Position numbers and translations under genes: made by a program. From a virus, in IMG/VR virus record IMGVR_UViG_3300033144_007709, positions 1-40,447 of that record: DNA of 40,447 nucleotides. One strand, given 5' to 3'. Below the pieces are notes generated by a model, which was not told the DNA's origin, ran no database searches, and worked only from the letters and a program-made list of their open reading frames with translations. Below, one piece after another: positions 8,055-15,394 of this stretch (positions are counted from its first letter, which is position 1; each line of letters starts with the position of its first letter).

Positions 8055-8882
8055 TTATCCAATAGCAGGTCGAGTCCTGAAACTCTTAGTGATTTCCTTC
8101 CATTCACGCAAGAGCTCAATAGCCGTCTGCCTCCATTGAGTGTAAGGTTCTCCTTTCCGAACCTCCATGTCTCCGATTCGGTAAGAAGTAATTTCATCAA
8201 ACGATTCCCCGACTACTCGGGCCACCGCCGCCAAGCCTGTTCCAATTCTCATCATTCTCTTAACAACAGGAGGCACTTCAAGTTTTGTAATGAGACTATC
8301 TGATTCATGCGGAACGGAAAGATTGTCAACCGTGATAGTTCCCGAAGCGGTTGAAGTTACCTTCGCCACTTCGTACATTGAATCCATTCCAGTTATTTCA
8401 ATGTAGTCGTTCTCTGCAAAATTGCTTTCACTCGAAACACTTATTGCGATAGAGTCTCCTGCTATTACCGCCTCCGTGGTTGAGGTCTGTGTTGTACTTG
8501 GGGTTAAATATCCAAAATCGTACTTGACTTTGATGAGTAATCCTTCTTCTGCTTTTTCTCTAAAATAAGAAAGCTCAGCATCAGTTGTTAAATAAATTAT
8601 CCCGGCATTCGGTTTCAACCGACAGTACTCGGGAGTAACATCTGTCGTGTCTATTTTCAAAGCTCTTAGTTTCAGCATCGGATTATTTTGAAGCACAAGC
8701 CTTTCAGAAGAGTCTCCATTATAGAGTTCCAAGACAGTCCGCGGAGTGAAAGAAGTGTTAAGCTTGTCCTCGACTCTGTACTCAGTATCGACAATTAGCT
8801 CTTCCATGTCTGGGTCGCTGATTAGGTCCACGGAAACTCCGCTTGCGGCTCGAACCTCACTCACTTCAATAAATCTTCCCAT
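8055..8882 (-). CDS. Head-tail connector (adaptor) protein
   Basis: 275 residues. The N-terminal part follows the gp6/gp15-like adaptor pattern: an opening helix region (MGRFIEVSEVRAASG), a VDTEYRVEDKLN helix, then strands carrying LYNGDSSERLVLQNNP. The C-terminal helices (PPVVKRMMRIGTGLAAVARV, RQTAIELLREWKEI) match the adaptor core. Residues about 128-190 are a Ser/Thr-rich beta insertion. Known role: docks on the portal and binds the stopper. Position between capsid and neck genes agrees. The upstream leader is ACAGGATGGAATGAAGC; the ATG at 8882 keeps the correct frame. Confidence 0.65.
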   Translation of the reverse strand: MGRFIEVSEVRAASGVSVDLISDPDMEELIVDTEYRVEDKLNTSFTPRTVLELYNGDSSERLVLQNNPMLKLRALKIDTTDVTPEYCRLKPNAGIIYLTTDAELSYFREKAEEGLLIKVKYDFGYLTPSTTQTSTTEAVIAGDSIAISVSSESNFAENDYIEITGMDSMYEVAKVTSTASGTITVDNLSVPHESDSLITKLEVPPVVKRMMRIGTGLAAVARVVGESFDEITSYRIGDMEVRKGEPYTQWRQTAIELLREWKEITKSFRTRPAIG

Positions 8883-8906
8883 GCTTCATTCCATCCTGTT
8901 GCATTA

Positions 8907-9200
8907 TTATTTGTCTTCTTTCTTTTTATGCTTTTCTTCTTTGGGTTCTTCTTTCTCGTCAAGTTCCCCATCGTTGGTTTTTACCAATTTGGAGTTCTCT
9001 TCTCCTTCGGGCTTTGACCCAACCTCAGGTTCTTCATCTTGGAGCTTTGCTTTCTCCAGTCCGCTTTTCCTGTAGTACTCTTTGAAAACCGAGCTCTCTG
9101 CATTTACTGTCGCTCCTTTCTTGAGCGTTCTGAAAGCAACAGGCTCGTAACCTTCAAGCTGTACCTTTATCGGTTTCTCTGTTTTATTTTCAAACTTCAA
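8907..9200 (-). CDS. Small structural-cluster protein with charged tail
   Basis: 97 residues. The first 55 form a probable compact beta domain (MKFENKTEKPIKVQLEGYEP, then FRTLKKGATVNAESSVFKEY). The last 40 are almost entirely Glu, Lys, Asp and Pro and should be disordered. From memory, short proteins with this first segment occur next to adaptor genes in phage head modules, but I cannot name the family. A head-decoration or assembly-factor role is possible. Confidence 0.55.
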   Translation of the reverse strand: MKFENKTEKPIKVQLEGYEPVAFRTLKKGATVNAESSVFKEYYRKSGLEKAKLQDEEPEVGSKPEGEENSKLVKTNDGELDEKEEPKEEKHKKKEDK

Positions 9201-9211
9201 GCTTTCGCCTC

Positions 9212-9382
9212 CTATGTATCATAAATAAGTGCGGCATACCAAGTGTCGCCTTGCCTGAAAATTTCCTTTAAATGAAGCGTTTTCCCGTTGTCGATTGTTT
9301 CAATTTTGTCGTGTAGTAAGGTCATTGCATCATCCAAAGTATCGGCTCGGGCCAGGTACTTCGTTACTGTGAAATCAACCAT
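9212..9382 (-). CDS. Small hypothetical protein (56 aa)
   Basis: Begins MVDFTVTKYLARADTLDDAM and ends GDTWYAALIYDT. It is preceded by the conserved leader GGAGATGATGGA at 9383-9394 directly abutting the ATG. It lies between two structural genes in the same direction. Predicted as a small alpha/beta protein. No recognised family; the good ribosome binding site supports translation. Confidence 0.65.
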   Translation of the reverse strand: MVDFTVTKYLARADTLDDAMTLLHDKIETIDNGKTLHLKEIFRQGDTWYAALIYDT

Positions 9383-9419
9383 TCCATCATCTCCGTTTCA
9401 AATAAAAAAAAGGAAGGCT

Positions 9420-9524
9420 TTACTTGCCTTTCTTCTTTTCTTTTTTCTCTGGTTGTTTGACTTTTGCGCGAGGTTCTGTTTCAAACCTCAGGATTTTTGC
9501 TTTAATTTCTTCTGTCCTTGTCAT
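9420..9524 (-). CDS. Very small basic protein (34 aa)
   Basis: The frame opens MTRTEEIKAKILRFETEPRA and ends in a run of Lys and Glu. An AGGTGATTGA sequence just upstream acts as a Shine-Dalgarno. It fills the only gap between the beta-helix gene and the 56-residue gene. Its length makes the call moderate. No function can be assigned. Confidence 0.45.
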   Translation of the reverse strand: MTRTEEIKAKILRFETEPRAKVKQPEKKEKKKGK

Positions 9525-9534
9525 TCAATCACCT

Positions 9535-10515
9535 TTAGGTTTTCGCGGGGTTCGGGTCAACCACAGTAGTTCCGGCTATTGTATGGTTTCCAATCATTCC
9601 AGTCGGGCTTGACGCTGATTCAATTGGTGTCGCTCCGCTTGTGATTACAACATAGTTATCCGCAATCACGTTTACGCCTGTGCTGTTAACGTCGATTCCT
9701 TTCGGAGTCGTTCCGGTCAGGTTAATGAAATTTCTTTCAAAAACATTTCCGTAAGCCGTGCAGGTGTTATCAACCAATATTCCGGTAGAACTTGTTTCGT
9801 TGCTTGAAATTCTGTTGTGGTGGACCCAACTATCAATGCAGTATTGGTCCGCTCCTCCGGTCATGTAGATATTGTTTGCGTAGTCTCCGCCTGCTACTCC
9901 AAAAGTACAGTAAGAAATTTCTGTTCCTCTGACATCATCTCCTTGAATTGCGTTAACAGAAGTTCCGCTTGTTCCTTTGAAAACACAATTTCTAATTACT
10001 GTGTTGTCCGTGGCAATAGCGTAAATTGCCGGGAGTGCTGTGCTTGTATTGAACTGAATGTTTTCAATAGTACAATTCGCTCCTGCGAGCAAAATCGAAC
10101 CATTCTCTACACTTTCTCCTGCATCCGAAATGTTTACTCCGGAATCGCTTCCAGGATTCCCCAAACCAATCAAGTGAATCCCATGGCCGTAAAGCCTCAG
10201 GTCAAGTGTTGGAGTGTAAGTTCCCGGAAAAACAAAGACATAATACTCCGCATCATCATCGTAATCGTCTCTTGCTACTTTGTTTCCTGTGGTGTTTCCG
10301 AAACACTTTTCGAGTGTTGCGAAAGCTTTTGAAGGACTCAATCCGTTGTTTGCATCGTTTCCGTTTTCTTCGTCAACATAAAAAATATGTCCTCCAACTC
10401 CTTTGAGCCTTCCAGCCAGTCCTCCCGTAAACTGCCAAAATTGGTCAGTTTTATACGGACCATTTGAATATGGTGGCGCGGCTGGATTGCCCGCCATTGA
10501 TTCTACTCCGCCCAT
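9535..10515 (-). CDS. Right-handed beta-helix virion protein
   Basis: 326 residues. After a Gly/Pro-rich N terminus (residues 1-45) comes HIFYVDEENGNDANNGLSPS, the standard entry to pectate-lyase-like helices in which a time- or product-style repeat follows (KAFATLEKCF). The remainder alternates short strands and turns with INLTG, NTVIRNCVF, TEISYCTF and NVFERNFI ladders. Such proteins form fibres, spikes or decoration that may cleave polysaccharide. No catalytic pair can be identified by eye. It follows the capsid genes, so head-attached decoration or a fibre is inferred. SD GGAGG with a suitable spacer supports this start. Confidence 0.7.
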   Translation of the reverse strand: MGGVESMAGNPAAPPYSNGPYKTDQFWQFTGGLAGRLKGVGGHIFYVDEENGNDANNGLSPSKAFATLEKCFGNTTGNKVARDDYDDDAEYYVFVFPGTYTPTLDLRLYGHGIHLIGLGNPGSDSGVNISDAGESVENGSILLAGANCTIENIQFNTSTALPAIYAIATDNTVIRNCVFKGTSGTSVNAIQGDDVRGTEISYCTFGVAGGDYANNIYMTGGADQYCIDSWVHHNRISSNETSSTGILVDNTCTAYGNVFERNFINLTGTTPKGIDVNSTGVNVIADNYVVITSGATPIESASSPTGMIGNHTIAGTTVVDPNPAKT

Positions 10516-10536
10516 TTTTCATTCCTCCTGTGAATG

Positions 10537-10785
10537 TTACTTGTTCACTATCGCAATGCCTTTAATGACATTCGCGGCGTTAGTGAAAGTGATGTCTCCT
10601 CCAGCTGTGTAAGCTGTCGCATCTTCCGGTGCGAGTGTAGTTACATCAACAGCGTTGATGAAATCTACCGTGGAGTAGTCGCTAAAGTCTGCTTTAGCAC
10701 TTCCGTCCAGCGTTACGGAAAAGTAAATTAATTCTTTCCCGAGGTGTGGAACCGCATTTGTTACTGTAATTGTTGCTCCAGTCAT
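10537..10785 (-). CDS. Putative capsid decoration protein
   Basis: 82 residues, beta-rich (MTGATITVTNAVPHLGKEL, DITFTNAANVIKGIAIVNK). Encoded immediately after the major capsid gene, where many siphoviruses keep their decoration or cement protein. No motif is diagnostic, so the role comes from position, size and composition. The ribosome binding site GGAGG is 8 bases upstream and lies inside the preceding tiny frame, whose stop overlaps this start. Confidence 0.5.
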   Translation of the reverse strand: MTGATITVTNAVPHLGKELIYFSVTLDGSAKADFSDYSTVDFINAVDVTTLAPEDATAYTAGGDITFTNAANVIKGIAIVNK

Positions 10786-10862
10786 TTCAATACCTCCATA
10801 TTGAACTTAATGTAAGGCGGTTTTTGCAAACCTTTGAGAACCGCCAAACTCTTGGTATTCAT
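10782..10862 (-). CDS. Possible 26-residue leader peptide
   Basis: A short frame, MNTKSLAVLKGLQKPPYIKF and six more residues, with GAGGTC eight bases before its ATG and a stop overlapping the next start. It spans the only gap between the capsid gene and the putative decoration gene. It contains the hairpin at 10816-10845. It may be a coupling peptide or simply an artefact of the structured spacer. Confidence 0.35.
   Translation of the reverse strand: MNTKSLAVLKGLQKPPYIKFNMEVLK
10816..10845 (-). other. RNA hairpin after the capsid gene
   Basis: Perfect 7-base inverted repeat GGCGGTT / AACCGCC with a 16-base spacer. It lies between the capsid gene and the decoration-like gene. It lacks a following T-tract, so it may be an mRNA-stabilising or processing element more than a terminator. 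Confidence 0.5.
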
Positions 10863-10875
10863 TGTTTTGACCTCA

Positions 10876-12006
10876 CTATTTTATGTTGTCAATGAATGCG
10901 TTGAACTGAGGAGCTCTCAGAATCGGGCACTCATAGATTTTCAACATAAATTTCGTTGAGTCGTTTGTTTTCGCAAGCTCTTCGTAAGTCATGTCCTGCA
11001 AAACTCTCATTTCGAGAACATTCATATCCATGAAGAAAAGCTGTTTGCTTCCGCTCACTCCTGAAAGGAATTGTGATGGAACCAATGGAATTGTTCCAGT
11101 CATTACTTCCAGCATGGCCGCCGCGGGTACTCCGAATCCGAAAGTTCCATTGAGGTCTCCTGGTCTGTATCTGAACTGGTCTCTCATTAGTTTCCTGATG
11201 TCCTTTGTGGTTGAGGAGTCTGCTCCTGCTACATTCGGTCTGCCCGAATCATCAAAAGCATACTGAGAGATTAGTTCAATATCGTCGTATTCCAGGTCTG
11301 TTGTTGACTTGTCGAGCTGGTTCGTTGTTCCTTGCTGAACAACAATTCCGTCAGGCTGGACTGAACTTGTTCCGCTGTTTCCATTCCAAAGCCTGTTTTC
11401 CTCGAGCTCTCTGAGAGCCTGAGCTTGCACTAAGACTTCTGTTTGCTTAGCTGTTGCGCCAACCGGGTTTCCAAAGGTTGCGTTTGGGAATCCTGTTCCT
11501 TGAGGCTGGAGTCCTTGGAGAATATAGCTCGGCATTGCCGCCTGCATTACTCCGGTAACTCTACCTGTGGCGTAGAAAAACTTTATGCTTTTTGATTTTC
11601 TAACATAAGTGTTGTCTCTTTCAGCCATTGGGTCGTCTTCACTTGCGTTGAAGCCTCCGCCTTTCGCGGTTATCTGATTGAAGTCCGCGGTGAGTCCTTG
11701 GTTCATTACTCTGGGAGTAATATCAATCCAAGGAGTGTACTTTCTTGTCAAGTCAGTAATTACATTGTCGACAAAAATTGGAACAAGCGCATAACCTGCT
11801 GTACCTGCTCCACCTGTTGTTGAGTCAAGAGCTTTTTGCTCTAAAGCGATTCCTCTATTCCAAGCACTTTTCAGTTCCGGAATAATGGAATGTTCGTTTA
11901 TGCTGTCGTGGTATTTCGTTCCGTCTGCGTAATTTCCGAAACAAAAAGTGTAAGCATCCGCTCCGCTTTTCAGGTTGACTTTTGCATTTCCTACATCATC
12001 GGTCAT
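10876..12006 (-). CDS. Major capsid protein, HK97 fold (inferred)
   Basis: 376 residues, directly after the protease-scaffold gene, with SD GGAGGAGA before the ATG. Seen: an N-terminal helical segment, then PRVMNQGLTADFNQITAKGG, an E-loop-like stretch, EVLVQAQALRELEENRLWNG, and near the C terminus TIPLVPSQFLSG and MDMNVLEMRVLQDM. These fit the order of elements in phage capsid proteins of the HK97 type. No long N-terminal delta domain is present, which agrees with a separately supplied scaffold. The identification relies on position and general pattern. Confidence 0.8.
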   Translation of the reverse strand: MTDDVGNAKVNLKSGADAYTFCFGNYADGTKYHDSINEHSIIPELKSAWNRGIALEQKALDSTTGGAGTAGYALVPIFVDNVITDLTRKYTPWIDITPRVMNQGLTADFNQITAKGGGFNASEDDPMAERDNTYVRKSKSIKFFYATGRVTGVMQAAMPSYILQGLQPQGTGFPNATFGNPVGATAKQTEVLVQAQALRELEENRLWNGNSGTSSVQPDGIVVQQGTTNQLDKSTTDLEYDDIELISQYAFDDSGRPNVAGADSSTTKDIRKLMRDQFRYRPGDLNGTFGFGVPAAAMLEVMTGTIPLVPSQFLSGVSGSKQLFFMDMNVLEMRVLQDMTYEELAKTNDSTKFMLKIYECPILRAPQFNAFIDNIK

Positions 12007-12020
12007 TTGGGTCTCCTCCT

Positions 12021-12476
12021 TTACCTAATTGATGAGAGCGGGCCATTCTTTTTCTGCTCCGCTTCGAGTGTTGCCTTTCGTTCTTTTTCAAGGACTCCTT
12101 CCATTGCTTCCATCTGAGCCTTGAATTGTGGCTTAGACATTACAACATCGAAGTTCTTGAGTTTTCCTTCAATGGATTCAAGCCTTTCTCCAAAGCTTTT
12201 CATTTCTGCACCATCAGGCGTTGGTTTGAAAGAGCTTTTGAGTTCAGCTATCTCCGAGTGGATTTTTTCCATTAAGGATTTAACCTCAGCATCCGCGGCG
12301 GGTTTCTCCGCAGGTTTTTCTGCTGGCTTCGGCTCGGGTTTAGCATCCGAGTTTTCCTCGGGCTTTGGCTCCGGCTTAGGCTCAGGTTTAGCATCCGTGT
12401 TTGTATCTTGCTGAGCTGGATTTTCTCCTGCCTTCGGGTCTGTCTTTTCCTTAGGCTTATTTTCTTCATCTGTCAT
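12021..12476 (-). CDS. Nested scaffold protein, internal start in protease gene
   Basis: 151 residues sharing the frame and C terminus of the protease gene. An internal ATG at 12476 is preceded by AGGAGGAAAGTCC, one of the best ribosome binding sites in the window. The product is the acidic/basic Pro-rich linker plus coiled coil (MEKIHSEIAELKSSF, then ERKATLEAEQKKNG). Lambda C/Nu3 is the known precedent for a scaffold made this way. That the internal site is used is inferred from the sequence. Confidence 0.6.
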   Translation of the reverse strand: MTDEENKPKEKTDPKAGENPAQQDTNTDAKPEPKPEPKPEENSDAKPEPKPAEKPAEKPAADAEVKSLMEKIHSEIAELKSSFKPTPDGAEMKSFGERLESIEGKLKNFDVVMSKPQFKAQMEAMEGVLEKERKATLEAEQKKNGPLSSIR

Positions 12477-13202
12477 GGACTTTCCTCCTGTTCCATTTAA
12501 AATATCGTTAGCGAAATTGTCCGCTTCTTTGAAATCTACAGGAAAGCTTTCCTGTAAAGATTTAAGCATTACATTCGTGAAACTTGCTTCTGGGTTAACA
12601 GGCACTCCGGTATAAGTTCCGTTAATCAATCGAACCTTGTTCAATAGCCTGTGCCTCACTCCATCGATTGACTTATATTCAAATTCAAGCGGAATGTAAG
12701 AAAAAGAAAACGAATGCAAAAAGCCATCGTCAATCGAGCCTTTGACTTCCGCATATCTTTGGTGATGAGAGTTCAATTTTGTCTTAGTGAAAATTTTATT
12801 CCCGACTTTCTTTGAATCAATTACTTTAGCGATTGGATTGAGAGACTTGTGCTTTTCTATTTCCGATGGCATTCCTTTGAAACTCTCATGGTCCAAGTCA
12901 ATCGTAATCGGCAAGGTTTTGAGCTGAACCTGTAAATCATCAAGGCAGACATCGGTTAAAATGTCTTTGTAAATATCTGGGTCTCCGGTCGCAAACCATC
13001 CTTCAACAATATCATCCTTTAAAGCTTTGAGAGAAAAAGGTTGAGAATAAAAAACATATGACTTGAGCTCGGGGTTAATTCCTTTCTTTTTAGCCCATCC
13101 CCAAAAAACTTCCTCGCCTTTTTCTAAACCATGTTTTGATTTCATTGCGGCGCGGACTTTCTCGTATCTGGGTTTAAGAAGCATATAACATAATTCATGC
13201 AA
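12021..13202 (-). CDS. Prohead protease (S78-like) fused to scaffold
   Basis: 393 residues. The N-terminal domain (about 30-230) shows the prohead protease pattern: ITIDLDHESFKG with the catalytic His, and LHSFSFSYIPLEF with the candidate nucleophile Ser. The C-terminal region from about residue 243 is rich in Pro, Lys and Glu (KPEPKPEPKP), then a predicted coiled coil, as in scaffolds. Known role: cleaves scaffold and itself during prohead maturation. The start is uncertain; no Shine-Dalgarno precedes 13202, and Met codons at residues 7 and 20 are alternatives. A nested start is described separately. Confidence 0.8.
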   Translation of the reverse strand: MHELCYMLLKPRYEKVRAAMKSKHGLEKGEEVFWGWAKKKGINPELKSYVFYSQPFSLKALKDDIVEGWFATGDPDIYKDILTDVCLDDLQVQLKTLPITIDLDHESFKGMPSEIEKHKSLNPIAKVIDSKKVGNKIFTKTKLNSHHQRYAEVKGSIDDGFLHSFSFSYIPLEFEYKSIDGVRHRLLNKVRLINGTYTGVPVNPEASFTNVMLKSLQESFPVDFKEADNFANDILNGTGGKSMTDEENKPKEKTDPKAGENPAQQDTNTDAKPEPKPEPKPEENSDAKPEPKPAEKPAEKPAADAEVKSLMEKIHSEIAELKSSFKPTPDGAEMKSFGERLESIEGKLKNFDVVMSKPQFKAQMEAMEGVLEKERKATLEAEQKKNGPLSSIR

Positions 13203-13213
13203 CTATCTTCTAT

Positions 13214-15346
13214 TTATGCCTTTCCTTTTTGAACCCGGTAAAAATTTAGAGTGCTTCGGCAGTTTACGTGGCCCGGTGGACTGTCAAAAAACTGTCCTTT
13301 GTACTCAAACTTTTCGTTTAACCCAATTCGGGTTCCATTCAAGGTCTTGCACATTTCCGAAGTCCGGGCATCGAGAGCCGCTACCCATTCCTTTTCCATT
13401 GGCAGTTTAGATTGTCTCCAAGCATCGAGAGACCCAAGGTTTTCGGCTCTGTTTGTTTCCGTTCTTGCGATTGCATCAGCTCGGACTTTTCCAACATCTG
13501 CAACCTTTCGGACTCTCTTCGAGAGCTCTTGGATTCCTTCACCGTTCATTAAACCGCGTTGGAGCTCCTGCCTTAAATCCTGTTTGAGTTCTTCCCCAAG
13601 TCCTTTAATGTTTTCAAAAGTGTAGCCTGAAAGAAAGTCTATCGCTGCTTTGTTTGGAACGAAATTCATTCCAATTTCTGTCTCGACTTTATCCACTCCA
13701 ATAAGGAAGTTTGCCTTAATCGTATTAACTACGGCTACCTGTAAACCTTCAAAAGAGAGAAGTCCGGCTATTCGCTTAATGAAAGCGTTATCGACAGCCT
13801 TTATTTCCGCTATTGTATTTTTTCCCACCTCTTTTTTTAAGAGGTCAAGCACGATTTTCTCCCACTCAGAAACTACTACGGAAACCTTTTTTTTTAAAAA
13901 CTCAGGATTAGCTATTTTCTCAAACGCTCCCAGGTCAAGCGGAGCGGAAGAATCCAAAGCCTTAAGTTTTACTCCTGGCCCGTTCTCTTGATTATCGTTT
14001 CCGTAATCCTTGAGAAAATCCTGGAGGTTTCCCGCTTGCTTGAATTTATCCATGGCCGGAGGCTCGGGTTCTTCCAATGGCTCTTTGTTTAATTCTTCTC
14101 TGACTTCGTTAACTGTTACGACTCCGTGCTTTATGTCTCCCCAATAAATTTGTCTCTTGACTAATTCTTCTTGAACATCTGAATGGTCAAATTCAAAAAT
14201 TACTTTATCCTCGTACTTTCCCACTATCCACGGAAGGTCGTTAATTACCTGAGTGTTGTAAAGGTACTCGATTTTTTGAGAGTAAGGCTCGACAGCTTTT
14301 CTTTTCGTAACCTTAGATTGATTAATGTCTACTGAACGGTTTGAATCTTCGGTGAACCCAAGCTCTGACGGAGTAATCTGAAAGCAAGCCCAAACAATTT
14401 TAGTAAACCATTTCTGCTGAGAAATTAATTCCAAGTCCGCGTTTGAAAAACCTATCCTGATGAAATCGCCTTCGGTGTTAATGATAGGCATATGGTGAGT
14501 GAGGCGTTTCCAGTTTCCGGCTTCGTCTTTTCTCTTTAATTGCTCCTGCCACTTTGTGCGAAAAGCATCAATTGACTTTTGGTTGGCTCCGATTATTTTC
14601 AATACTCCTTTCGGAATATTGTTGTCCGTGAAATATTCAAGGTTCGATTGAATCCCATAAAGCAATAACTGCAAAACCTCAAGCAAGACCTCAACAGGAG
14701 AACGCCCATAAAGAGAATCTGCTCTCTTGTTTTTCAACCCATAAACAATTTCGTTTTTGTTGAATGGTGTAGGTCGAGCTCCAGTATTCCAGCCATACTG
14801 ATAATAGGCATTTACTTCCGGGAGGACTCCGTGAATGTCGCAGTTTTTCGTGAAAGTTCCTCCGTCATAATTGTAGAGCTCCAAAAATTCGTCTTTGAGG
14901 TTTCTGATTTTAACGAGCACTCCTGCATCTAACTCCAAGAGGTCTCGAATGAAAGCGCAATTAATATCGTTAATGCTTTCATCGTTCCTGTTCGGGTTAT
15001 AGAAAAATTGTTTTGTTTTCTTGAGTATTTCCTCGGGTACTTCTTCTCCTTCCCGAGCTTTAATATCCCAAGGAAGAGCCGCCACTTCATCCGCAAGAGT
15101 GTTCGTTACCATTGAAACGAAAGGCGTGGCTGCCAGCCGTCTGATTTCAGGCACGTCTTTTCCCAACGGATAACCATACGGAGGCTTGTACAAAAAATTA
15201 GGAATTACCGCTTTGTAAATATGGTCGGTGTAACTCGAAGCACTTCCAATCGTTACATTGAACGGGTTGCTGAAATAAGCGTTTCTTATTTCTCCGTAAG
15301 GCTGATTGTGGACGTTCCAAATTCCACCGACTATTTGTGAAGCCAT
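13214..15346 (-). CDS. Portal protein fused to MuF-like minor head protein
   Basis: 710 residues. Residues about 1-430 form the portal: PYGYPLGKDVPEIRRLA, PWDIKAREGEEVP, NEIVYGLKNKRADSLYGRSP, and the PSELGFTEDSNRS segment typical of HK97-type portals. Residues about 480-710 carry the MuF/SPP1 gp7 domain with ARTETNRAENLGSLDAW and the C-terminal PPGHVNCRST motif. In many phages these are two adjacent genes; here they are one polypeptide. The portal forms the dodecameric DNA channel, and MuF proteins are minor head or ejection proteins. No Shine-Dalgarno precedes the ATG, but a TATA-like box lies 37 bases upstream, consistent with a leaderless message. Confidence 0.9.
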   Translation of the reverse strand: MASQIVGGIWNVHNQPYGEIRNAYFSNPFNVTIGSASSYTDHIYKAVIPNFLYKPPYGYPLGKDVPEIRRLAATPFVSMVTNTLADEVAALPWDIKAREGEEVPEEILKKTKQFFYNPNRNDESINDINCAFIRDLLELDAGVLVKIRNLKDEFLELYNYDGGTFTKNCDIHGVLPEVNAYYQYGWNTGARPTPFNKNEIVYGLKNKRADSLYGRSPVEVLLEVLQLLLYGIQSNLEYFTDNNIPKGVLKIIGANQKSIDAFRTKWQEQLKRKDEAGNWKRLTHHMPIINTEGDFIRIGFSNADLELISQQKWFTKIVWACFQITPSELGFTEDSNRSVDINQSKVTKRKAVEPYSQKIEYLYNTQVINDLPWIVGKYEDKVIFEFDHSDVQEELVKRQIYWGDIKHGVVTVNEVREELNKEPLEEPEPPAMDKFKQAGNLQDFLKDYGNDNQENGPGVKLKALDSSAPLDLGAFEKIANPEFLKKKVSVVVSEWEKIVLDLLKKEVGKNTIAEIKAVDNAFIKRIAGLLSFEGLQVAVVNTIKANFLIGVDKVETEIGMNFVPNKAAIDFLSGYTFENIKGLGEELKQDLRQELQRGLMNGEGIQELSKRVRKVADVGKVRADAIARTETNRAENLGSLDAWRQSKLPMEKEWVAALDARTSEMCKTLNGTRIGLNEKFEYKGQFFDSPPGHVNCRSTLNFYRVQKGKA

Positions 15347-15382
15347 GAATGTAAATTAAATGATAAGAATATGTGTCCTTGA

Positions 15383-15392
15383 ACTATTTAAG
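15383..15392 (-). promoter_or_regulatory. TATA-like box for the portal gene
   Basis: The minus strand reads CTTAAATAGT just after the large terminase stop. The portal ATG is 37 bases downstream with no ribosome binding site between. The same ten bases recur at 753-762. In archaea a TATA box about 26 bases before the start site would give a nearly leaderless portal transcript. Inferred, not tested. Confidence 0.5.
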
Positions 15393-15394
15393 CT

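Noticed and set aside
7853-8200. 115-residue version of the small basic protein
   Set aside because: Its first 50 residues overlap the connector gene out of frame; the conserved leader points to the shorter gene.
9817-10332. 171-residue plus-strand frame opposite the beta-helix gene
   Set aside because: No ribosome binding site and the Ser/Cys-rich composition is that of a reverse-complement shadow.
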